A stretch of 5,634 nt of DNA from Kiritimatiellia bacterium (GTDB lineage Bacteria > Verrucomicrobiota > Kiritimatiellia > UBA8416). Position numbers and translations under genes: made by a program. Every line of letters begins with the position of its first letter. Positions within the stretch are counted from its first letter, which is position 1. The stretch is from assembly GCA_007126175.1 (NCBI GenBank), contig SLBU01000136.1:1-5634 (forward strand), given 5' to 3'. Shown one piece after another: positions 1 through 5,634 of this stretch. Below the pieces are notes generated by a model. That model ran no database searches. It had not been told where the DNA came from and worked only from the letters and a program-made list of their open reading frames with translations.

Positions 1-318
<318 letters not shown>

Positions 319-440
319 ACAGTATTTTGCGGGATGCGCCCCGCTGCCCGTTCCGGCACTACTGTAACTACGAATCCATCGCCCCCCTGCCCCACGAGGG
401 CACACTACGCGTTACGCTAATTGTAAAACCTGTTTTGCAT

Positions 441-469
441 TTGACTTAGACCCTCATTGCGCATATGTT
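441..469 (+). promoter_or_regulatory. Sigma70-type promoter for the aldolase gene
   Basis: TTGACT at 441-446 (five of six -35 consensus positions) is followed after exactly 17 bases by TATGTT at 464-469 (four of six -10 positions). Transcription would begin near 475-477 and leave a leader of about 120 bases before the aldolase ATG. It is the best promoter-like pair I found between katG and the aldolase. Confidence 0.6.
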
Positions 470-585
470 GGCGCGACTGTTTCGCATGCTCTGAACTAGC
501 ACCCAGGGCACTAACAATAAACACAACGCACCACACGGGTTTTTACTGATGAAAATCCTGTTATGGGCATATCACTGAATACAGC

Positions 586-590
586 AGGAG
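586..590 (+). promoter_or_regulatory. Ribosome binding site that fixes the aldolase start
   Basis: AGGAG lies eight bases upstream of the ATG at 599. An in-frame ATG at 563 would extend the protein by 12 residues but has no Shine-Dalgarno sequence. This site would then fall inside the coding region, so the start at 599 is preferred. Confidence 0.85.
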
Positions 591-598
591 AAGCGACC

Positions 599-1546
599 AT
601 GATAGTTTCCACAAACAAATTATTTGAACATGCCTATGGCAAATACGCCGTTGGTGCATACAATATCAACAATGCCGAGCAGATTATGGGCTTGTTCCGT
701 GGCAATATGGACAGCAAGGCACCTTTCATCATCCAGCTTTCCAAGGGGGCCCGCGCCTACACGGACACACGCCTGCTCGAAGCCATGATCCGCGCCGCCG
801 ACGAAATCTTCCCGGATGCCATCTTCGCCGTCCATCTGGATCACGGCGACGAGGAAACCTGCTACGACTGCATCGACAGTGGCTTCTACAGCTCCGTCAT
901 GATCGATGCCAGCCATGAATCGTTCGACGAGAACATCGCCATCACCAAGCGCGTGGTTGAGCGCGCCCATGCCAAGGGTATTTCGGTGGAAGCCGAACTG
1001 GGCATGCTCGGCGGTGTCGAAGAGCACGTTTCGGTGAGCGAGGCCGACGCCAAGCTGACCGACCCGAAAGAGGTCGAGGAATTCGTCAAGCGCAGCGGTT
1101 GCGACAGCCTTGCCTGTGCAATCGGCACCAGCCACGGAGCTTATAAGTTCAGTGGTGGACAGGGCCTGCACTTCAACGTGATTGAAGAAATTGCCAATTT
1201 GATGCCGCGTTTTCCGTTGGTGATGCACGGATCCAGCTCCGTCCCACAGGACGAAGTCGAACGCATCAATGCCGCCGGCGGCCAACTCAAAGGGGCCAAA
1301 GGCGTCGATGAAGCACAGATCACGAAAGCATCCAAGATGGGCGTAACCAAAGTCAATATCGACACCGATGGCCGCCTCGTCTGGTGCCGCGTGCATCGCG
1401 AATGCTTCCGCGATGACCCGGAAAATTTTGATTTGCGTCCTGCCGGCAAGATTTTCATGGCGGAATATGCCACGTACATTGCCCACAAGAACGAGGTACT
1501 CGGGAGCGCCGGACAGCTTGATTCCGTCCGTACATTTTTACAATAG
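599..1546 (+). CDS. fba: Class II (zinc-dependent) fructose-1,6-bisphosphate aldolase
   Basis: The 315-residue protein is a cytoplasmic class II aldolase that reversibly cleaves fructose-1,6-bisphosphate to dihydroxyacetone phosphate and glyceraldehyde-3-phosphate in glycolysis or gluconeogenesis. The length is normal for this TIM-barrel family. Key motifs by comparison with the E. coli enzyme: NINN at 22-25; QLSKGAR at 46-52 (substrate contacts); HLDHG at 79-83, with catalytic Asp81 and zinc ligand His82; MIDAS at 101-105, with Asp103; EAELG at 131-135, with Glu133; GGVEE at 138-142 (mobile catalytic loop Glu); SHGAYK at 178-183, with zinc ligand His179; MHGSSS at 209-214, with zinc ligand His210; and NIDTDGR at 253-259 (dihydroxyacetone phosphate binding). 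All expected metal and catalytic residues are present. A tagatose-bisphosphate aldolase is the main alternative in this family, but the motif set and the PFOR neighbour favour central glycolysis. The C-terminal GSAGQ (302-306) resembles the Calvin-cycle CbbA-type tail. A strong hairpin terminator follows the stop codon by 30 bases. Confidence 0.93.
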   Translation: MIVSTNKLFEHAYGKYAVGAYNINNAEQIMGLFRGNMDSKAPFIIQLSKGARAYTDTRLLEAMIRAADEIFPDAIFAVHLDHGDEETCYDCIDSGFYSSVMIDASHESFDENIAITKRVVERAHAKGISVEAELGMLGGVEEHVSVSEADAKLTDPKEVEEFVKRSGCDSLACAIGTSHGAYKFSGGQGLHFNVIEEIANLMPRFPLVMHGSSSVPQDEVERINAAGGQLKGAKGVDEAQITKASKMGVTKVNIDTDGRLVWCRVHRECFRDDPENFDLRPAGKIFMAEYATYIAHKNEVLGSAGQLDSVRTFLQ

Positions 1547-1576
1547 TCGGCAGATTGCATCATTCATACGAGTCTA

Positions 1577-1620
1577 GAGAAATCCGGTCATCCCGTTGGG
1601 GTGCCGGATTTCTCCCTTTT
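1577..1620 (+). terminator. Rho-independent terminator after the aldolase gene
   Basis: An 11-base arm GAGAAATCCGG (1577-1587) pairs perfectly with CCGGATTTCTC (1604-1614). After one bulged T the stem continues for six more pairs (CATCCC with GGGGTG, one G-U wobble) around a GTT loop. CCTTTT follows at 1615-1620. The stem is long and stable but the T-tract is short and interrupted by CC, so some read-through into the PFOR gene is possible. Confidence 0.85.
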
Positions 1621-1639
1621 GAAGCAAGATACACAATGT

Positions 1640-1657
1640 GGCGAATAGCGGTTCGCC
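1640..1657 (+). other. Small stem-loop in the PFOR leader
   Basis: GGCGAA (1640-1645) and TTCGCC (1652-1657) form a perfect six-pair stem around a six-base loop, ending eight bases before the AGGAG ribosome binding site (1666-1670) of the PFOR gene. An alternative CGG-TTCG-CCG fold overlaps it at 1649-1658. It could modulate translation or mRNA stability, or be chance; the sequence alone does not decide. Confidence 0.35.
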
Positions 1658-1676
1658 GAACAGTTAGGAGCAACAC

Positions 1677-4600
1677 ATGGCTAACAGCAATATGGTAATG
1701 ATTGACGGTAACACAGCAGCGGCCAACGTGGCACATGCCTGTAGTGAAGTCTGTGCCATCTACCCGATCACCCCGTCCTCGAACATGGGGGAAACCTGCG
1801 ACGAACTCAGTGCCGCCGGCGTAAAGAACATCTGGGGCACCATCCCGGATGTCGTTGAGATGCAATCCGAAGGGGGAGCCGCCGGGGCCGTGCACGGTTC
1901 GCTGACCTCGGGTGCGCTCACCTCCACCTTTACCGCCTCGCAGGGCCTGCTCCTGATGATTCCGAACATGTACAAGATCGCGGGCGAACTGACCCCCACT
2001 GTGTTCCATGTCTCGGCGCGCTCGCTCGCCTGCCAGGGACTCTCGATTTTTGGCGATCACTCGGATGTAATGTCGATCCGCCAGACGGGGTTTGCCATGC
2101 TGGCATCGGACAGCGTGCAGGAGATTGGCGATATGGCGACCATCGCCCATGCTTCCACGCTGAAATCCCGCGTGCCCTTCCTGCACTTCTTTGATGGTTT
2201 CCGCAGCTCGCACGAAGTACAGAAAATTGATGCGGTCAGCATGGAAGCCATCCGCCAGATGATCGATGATGATCTGGTCATTGCCCATCGGCAGCGTGCG
2301 CTCTCGCCGGACCATCCGACGATGCGCGGTACGGCCCAGAATCCGGACGTGTACTTCCAAGGCCGTGAAACGGTCAACAGCTTTTACAATGAAACGCCTG
2401 GCATTGTGCAGGCATACATGGATCGCTTCGCGAAAATCACGGGGCGCCAGTATCACCTATTCGATTACGAAGGGCATCCTGAAGCCGAAAACGTCATCAT
2501 TATCATGGGCTCCGGCGTCGAAACGGTTCACGAAACCGTGGAAGACCTTGTTGCCAAGGGCGAAAAAGTGGGCGTATTGAAGATTCGTCTCTATCGTCCG
2601 TTTGACGCCAAAGCATTCGTGACAGCCCTGCCCGCAAGCGTCAAGCGCCTTGCCGTGCTGGATCGCACCAAGGAGCCGGGTTCTCTCGGTGAGCCGCTTT
2701 ATGGTGATGTGCGCACGGCCATCGGCGAGATGATGGAGGATGGGTCCTACCCAGGCAAGGGGTATCCCGTGATCGTCGGCGGGCGCTACGGTCTCGGCTC
2801 CAAGGAATTCACTCCGGCCATGGTCAAGGGTGTGTTCGATAACCTCGCACAAGACAAGCCCAAGAATCGTTTCACTGTTGGCATTATTGACGATGTAACC
2901 CACTCGCACATCGAATACGATCCGACCTGGACCGTGGATTCTGGCAAGCGCATCGAATGCATGTTCTACGGTCTCGGTGCCGATGGCACGGTGGGGGCCA
3001 ACAAGAACTCGATCAAGATTATCGGGGAAGAAACCGACAATTACGCGCAGGGCTACTTCGTGTATGACTCCAAGAAGTCCGGTGCCATGACGGTCTCGCA
3101 CTTGCGCTTCGGTCCGGAACTCATTCGCAGCCCGTACCTCTGCACCAAAGCCGACTTTGTGGCTTGCCACAACTTCGCCTTTCTCGAAAAGTACGAAATG
3201 CTCGCCAACGCCAAGCCGGGTGCCGTATTTCTGCTGGCCAGCCCGTATGGTGCCGACGAAGTCTGGCAGCACATGCCGGATGAGATCGAGCAGCAGATCA
3301 TCGACAAAAAGATCAAATTCTACGTGATTGATGCCATCAAGCTGGCCCATGACCTGGGGCTTGGGGCGCGCATCAACACGATCATGCAAACCTGCTTCTT
3401 TGCCATCTCGGGTGTTCTGCCGCAGGATGAGGCAATTGCCGCGCTCAAGAAAGCCATCAAGAAGACCTATGGCAAAAAGGGCGACGATATTGTGAAGATG
3501 AATTTCGATGCCGTGGATGCGGCCGTAGCCCAAATGCAGCAGGTGGACGTGCCGTCGAAACCAGCCGGCAAGATCCGCAAGCCCCCCGTGGTACGCAAGG
3601 ATGCCCCCGATTTCGTGCTGAATGTGACGGCTGAGATTATGGCGCAACGCGGCGACAGCCTGCCCGTCAGCGCAATTCCCGTCGATGGCACCTGGCCCAC
3701 CGCCACCACGAAATTCGAGAAGCGCAACATTGCCACGGAAATCCCGCAGTGGAATGCCGAATTGTGCATCCAGTGCGGACAGTGCTCGCTCGTTTGCCCG
3801 CATGCATCCATCCGCACGAAAGCGTATGGCCCGGAAGCGCTCGAAGGGGCACCGGAAACGTTCAAGAGTGTGGATGCCAAAGGCAAGGAATTTGCCGGCA
3901 TGAAGTATACGATCCAGGTGGCACCGGAAGATTGTACTGGTTGCGGGGCCTGCGTACAGCGCTGCCCGGCGATCGAGCGCGATCCAGAGACCAAGGAGCC
4001 CACGGGTGTGAAGGCGATCATGATGACCGAACAACTCCCGATCCGCGAACAGGAAAGTGCCAACTGGGAATTTTTCCTCAGCGTACCGGAAACGGATACC
4101 GCGCTCTTCAAGCGCGACACGATCAAGGGAAGCCAGTTCTGCCAGGCGCTGTTTGAGTTCTCGGGGGCCTGCACAGGCTGTGGGGAAACGGCATACGTCA
4201 AACTCCTCAGCCAGCTCTATGGTGACCGATTGATGATTGCCAACGCCACCGGTTGCTCCTCGATTTATGGAGGCAACCTGCCTACCACGCCGTATGCTAC
4301 GCGCGCCGATGGACGCGGACCGGCATGGTCTAACTCGCTCTTCGAGGACAATGCCGAATTCGGATTCGGGATGCGACTCGCCGTCGAAAAATTCCATGGC
4401 TATGGGCTGGAGTTGATCGAGCGCCTGAAAAGTGGTGCCTGCAAGTGCAAGCACACCAAACCCGAGCTGCTCGAGGCCATCAGCACGGCCGATCAGTCCA
4501 CCCAAGCCGGCATTGAAGAACAGCGTGATCGCGTGGCGGAACTCAAGAAGATGCTGGCGAAATGCAAGGATTGCGCAGAATGCGCGCAGCTCTTGTCGGT

Positions 4601-5261
4601 CGCGGATTATCTTGTGAAGAAATCAGTCTGGATCCTGGGCGGCGATGGCTGGGCCTACGACATCGGTTACGGCGGTCTGGACCACGTGCTGGCCTCGGGA
4701 CGCAATATCAACGTCCTCGTGCTCGACACGGAAGTATACTCCAACACCGGTGGTCAGGCCTCCAAGGCTACCCCGATGGGTGCTGTGGCCAAGTTTGCCG
4801 CTTCCGGCAAACCGGCCAACAAGAAGGATCTGGGTATGATCTCCATGACCTACGGTAACATCTACGTTGCCCAGGTTTCCATGGGGGCCAACCCGAATCA
4901 GGTGATCAAGGCCTTTACCGAGGCCGAAGCGTATGATGGACCTTCCATCATCATTGCCTACTCGCATTGTATTGCACAGGGCATCGACATGACCTACGGT
5001 CTAGAAAATCAGAAGGATGCCGTGACCTCCGGTCACTTCCCCCTGTATCGCTACAACCCGATGCTCAAGCAAGAAGGCAAAAACCCACTGACGCTCGATT
5101 CCAAGGCACCAACCCAGAAGTTCAGTGACTTCGCCCTCAAGGAAAACCGCTTCCGGATTCTCACCAAGAGCAAACCGGAAAATGCCAAGTACCTTCTCGA
5201 CAAGGCGGACAAATTCGTCTCCGAGAAATTCGAGATGCTCACGAAGCTCGCGGGCATGTAA
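1677..5261 (+). CDS. nifJ: Pyruvate:ferredoxin (flavodoxin) oxidoreductase, single-chain
   Basis: This 1194-residue cytoplasmic enzyme oxidises pyruvate with CoA to acetyl-CoA and CO2, passing electrons through thiamine diphosphate (TPP) and three [4Fe-4S] clusters to ferredoxin or flavodoxin. Domain order is typical: pyruvate-binding N-domain (about 10-250) with YPITPSS at 29-35, Glu65 and Arg115; transketolase-C-like domain (about 267-375); gamma domain (about 428-615); linker with the EKR signature at 681-683; two-cluster ferredoxin domain with CxxCxxCxxxCP at 697-708 and 753-764; and TPP domain with GGDGWAYDIGYGG at 988-1000 and DTEVYSNTGGQ at 1017-1027. The proximal-cluster cysteines are Cys832, Cys835, Cys860 and Cys1098, matching the Desulfovibrio africanus pattern (812, 815, 840, 1071). 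All catalytic residues I can place are present. Two features stand out: a Cys-rich insertion at about 919-970, and a C-terminus about 65 residues shorter after the last cluster Cys than the D. africanus enzyme. AGGAG at 1666-1670, six bases before the ATG, supports the start. Substrate could in principle be another 2-oxoacid, but the match is to pyruvate enzymes. Confidence 0.97.
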   Translation: MANSNMVMIDGNTAAANVAHACSEVCAIYPITPSSNMGETCDELSAAGVKNIWGTIPDVVEMQSEGGAAGAVHGSLTSGALTSTFTASQGLLLMIPNMYKIAGELTPTVFHVSARSLACQGLSIFGDHSDVMSIRQTGFAMLASDSVQEIGDMATIAHASTLKSRVPFLHFFDGFRSSHEVQKIDAVSMEAIRQMIDDDLVIAHRQRALSPDHPTMRGTAQNPDVYFQGRETVNSFYNETPGIVQAYMDRFAKITGRQYHLFDYEGHPEAENVIIIMGSGVETVHETVEDLVAKGEKVGVLKIRLYRPFDAKAFVTALPASVKRLAVLDRTKEPGSLGEPLYGDVRTAIGEMMEDGSYPGKGYPVIVGGRYGLGSKEFTPAMVKGVFDNLAQDKPKNRFTVGIIDDVTHSHIEYDPTWTVDSGKRIECMFYGLGADGTVGANKNSIKIIGEETDNYAQGYFVYDSKKSGAMTVSHLRFGPELIRSPYLCTKADFVACHNFAFLEKYEMLANAKPGAVFLLASPYGADEVWQHMPDEIEQQIIDKKIKFYVIDAIKLAHDLGLGARINTIMQTCFFAISGVLPQDEAIAALKKAIKKTYGKKGDDIVKMNFDAVDAAVAQMQQVDVPSKPAGKIRKPPVVRKDAPDFVLNVTAEIMAQRGDSLPVSAIPVDGTWPTATTKFEKRNIATEIPQWNAELCIQCGQCSLVCPHASIRTKAYGPEALEGAPETFKSVDAKGKEFAGMKYTIQVAPEDCTGCGACVQRCPAIERDPETKEPTGVKAIMMTEQLPIREQESANWEFFLSVPETDTALFKRDTIKGSQFCQALFEFSGACTGCGETAYVKLLSQLYGDRLMIANATGCSSIYGGNLPTTPYATRADGRGPAWSNSLFEDNAEFGFGMRLAVEKFHGYGLELIERLKSGACKCKHTKPELLEAISTADQSTQAGIEEQRDRVAELKKMLAKCKDCAECAQLLSVADYLVKKSVWILGGDGWAYDIGYGGLDHVLASGRNINVLVLDTEVYSNTGGQASKATPMGAVAKFAASGKPANKKDLGMISMTYGNIYVAQVSMGANPNQVIKAFTEAEAYDGPSIIIAYSHCIAQGIDMTYGLENQKDAVTSGHFPLYRYNPMLKQEGKNPLTLDSKAPTQKFSDFALKENRFRILTKSKPENAKYLLDKADKFVSEKFEMLTKLAGM

Positions 5262-5262
5262 G

Positions 5263-5276
5263 CGGGAGCGTTCCCG
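5263..5276 (+). other. Short stem-loop just after the PFOR stop
   Basis: CGGGA (5263-5267) pairs with TCCCG (5272-5276) around a GCGT loop, one base after the TAA. No T-tract follows, so it is not a terminator itself. It may be a small 3' UTR structure preceding the real terminator at 5285, or chance. Confidence 0.3.
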
Positions 5277-5284
5277 ATTCCCAC

Positions 5285-5319
5285 AAGGGCGTTCTGGTTC
5301 CGGCCAGAACGCCCTTTTT
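5285..5319 (+). terminator. Rho-independent terminator after the PFOR gene
   Basis: AAGGGCGTTCTGG (5285-5297) pairs perfectly with CCAGAACGCCCTT (5304-5316) around a TTCCGG loop, followed by a run of five T (5315-5319) that overlaps the last two pairs. It begins 23 bases after the PFOR stop codon and separates this gene from the hisG unit. Confidence 0.93.
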
Positions 5320-5432
5320 GCTTGGCTAGGCAGTACCTTCAGGGAAAGACTGCAGACCCAGGCTTCGCCACCGCATTATCCTGGCCGCACAAATGCCCCG
5401 GGGCGGTTATTTGGATATTTTTCTTTTTTGCT
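5320..5432. other. Non-coding spacer upstream of the hisG promoter
   Basis: I see no credible gene here. The stretch contains a perfect ten-base palindrome GCCCCGGGGC (5395-5404) and then a T-rich tract (about 5407-5430) directly upstream of the -35 box. The tract is in the position of an UP element and the palindrome could be an operator, but neither matches a site I can name. Confidence 0.4.
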
Positions 5433-5460
5433 TTGACCCGAGCCCGGTTCCCCCTATAAT
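5433..5460 (+). promoter_or_regulatory. Strong sigma70-type promoter for hisG
   Basis: TTGACC at 5433-5438 (five of six) and a perfect TATAAT at 5455-5460 are separated by 16 bases, preceded by a T-rich tract. Transcription would start near 5467, leaving a leader of about 110 bases before the hisG GTG. Confidence 0.82.
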
Positions 5461-5508
5461 GCGCGCTTCCCGTTTACAGGAGCAACATAAGGGTGCCGCT
5501 GTAGCACG

Positions 5509-5580
5509 ATGGCGATTCCATCAAAGATTGAATGCAACGTTCATGGCCCTATTGGCATGAACAGGGAGAGAGAACCGTGA
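5509..5580 (+). CDS. Possible 23-codon leader ORF overlapping the hisG start
   Basis: ATG at 5509 opens a 23-codon frame, beginning MAIPSKIECN and ending NREREP, whose TGA stop (5578-5580) overlaps the hisG GTG (5577-5579) as GTGA. That arrangement is common in translationally coupled genes. It has no good Shine-Dalgarno site: the nearest purine run, AAGGG at 5489-5493, is about 15 bases away. It has only one His codon, so it is not a classical his attenuator peptide. I do not recognise the peptide, and a frame this short can occur by chance. Confidence 0.22.
   Translation: MAIPSKIECNVHGPIGMNREREP
5539..5562 (+). other. Hairpin abutting the hisG ribosome binding site
   Basis: GTTCAT (5539-5544) pairs with ATGAAC (5557-5562). 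After one bulged G, GCC (5546-5548) pairs with GGC (5554-5556), closing a CTATT loop. The stem ends one base before the GGGAG ribosome binding site (5564-5568) of hisG and lies inside the possible leader ORF, so a ribosome translating that frame would open it. Confidence 0.45.
5564..5568 (+). promoter_or_regulatory. Ribosome binding site that fixes the hisG start
   Basis: GGGAG lies eight bases before the GTG at 5577. An in-frame ATG at 5532 would add 15 residues that do not look like a HisG N-terminus and lacks a good binding site, so the GTG start is preferred. Confidence 0.7.
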
Positions 5581-5634
5581 CAAAGATTGTTTTAGGCCTT
5601 CCGAAAGGCAGCTTGCAGGAGGCAACGTTCCTGA
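5577..5634 (+). CDS. hisG: ATP phosphoribosyltransferase HisG, first 19 residues (runs off right edge)
   Basis: From the GTG, the 19 complete codons read MTKIVLGLPKGSLQEATFL, the characteristic N-terminus of HisG: a beta strand followed by the LPKGSLQEAT phosphate-binding segment. HisG catalyses the first committed step of histidine synthesis, joining ATP and phosphoribosyl pyrophosphate, and is normally inhibited by histidine. The fragment is too short to tell the long, self-regulated form from the short form that needs HisZ. It follows its own promoter, with a leader of about 110 bases carrying a hairpin and a possible small ORF. Other his genes may follow outside the window. Confidence 0.88.
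   Translation, partial: MTKIVLGLPKGSLQEATFL

Noticed and set aside
546..590. CTGATGA in the aldolase leader, resembling a hammerhead ribozyme or kink-turn core
   Set aside because: The required flanking stems and the partner GAAA element at proper spacing are missing, so it is a chance heptamer.
563..598. Earlier in-frame ATG for the aldolase (12 extra residues)
   Set aside because: No Shine-Dalgarno before 563, whereas a good AGGAG is placed eight bases before the ATG at 599, and the family N-terminus fits the later start.
620..1486. 288-codon minus-strand open frame opposite the aldolase gene
   Set aside because: Same explanation: a shadow of the aldolase codon bias, with no family resemblance.
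1560..4505. Two very long open frames on the minus strand (298 and 682 codons) opposite the PFOR gene
   Set aside because: They lie wholly antisense to a PFOR gene with complete domains and catalytic residues. The translations are rich in His, Arg and Gly with no recognisable domain, as expected from the complement of GC-biased codons. They share no promoter or ribosome binding site logic.
5395..5430. GCCCCGGGGC palindrome followed by a T-rich tract, resembling a terminator
   Set aside because: The palindrome has no room for a hairpin loop without losing pairs, and the T-rich stretch is interrupted and starts several bases later. A clear terminator already exists at 5285-5319.
5509..5576. 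Histidine attenuator leader peptide upstream of hisG
   Set aside because: The small frame has only one His codon and no terminator/antiterminator pair with a T-tract follows it, so classical his attenuation is not supported.

Overview
This 5.6 kb bacterial window of moderately high GC looks like ordinary chromosome. It holds two complete central-metabolism genes flanked by the 5' ends of two others. In order: the start of katG (catalase-peroxidase) reading leftward off the left edge; a divergent non-coding region of about 360 bp; a class II fructose-bisphosphate aldolase gene (315 aa) with its own terminator; a large single-chain pyruvate:ferredoxin (flavodoxin) oxidoreductase gene (1194 aa) with its own terminator; a strong sigma70-type promoter; and the start of hisG (ATP phosphoribosyltransferase), reading off the right edge.

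The single-chain PFOR indicates a fermentative, anaerobic or microaerophilic metabolism in which pyruvate oxidation is coupled to ferredoxin or flavodoxin. KatG suggests the organism must nonetheless survive oxygen and peroxide. The promoters fit the -35/-10 consensus, ribosome binding sites are AGGAG-like, and rho-independent terminators are clear. From protein style alone I would guess a bacterium of the Verrucomicrobia/Lentisphaerae/Kiritimatiellota type. That is a weak impression; the window contains no phylogenetic marker I can compare.

The aldolase and PFOR sit head to tail and belong to one pathway: the aldolase splits fructose-1,6-bisphosphate in glycolysis (or forms it in gluconeogenesis), and PFOR converts pyruvate to acetyl-CoA, CO2 and reduced ferredoxin. 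A strong hairpin separates them, so they are either separate units or joined by partial read-through. hisG begins a different (histidine biosynthesis) transcription unit. katG is divergent and probably independent.

I see no mobile element, CRISPR array, tRNA or rRNA, and no clear new system. The items most worth a second look are a cysteine-rich insertion in PFOR (five Cys and one His in about 50 residues), a possible 23-codon ORF overlapping the hisG start by GTGA with a hairpin next to the hisG ribosome binding site, and the missing obvious promoter for PFOR behind the aldolase terminator.
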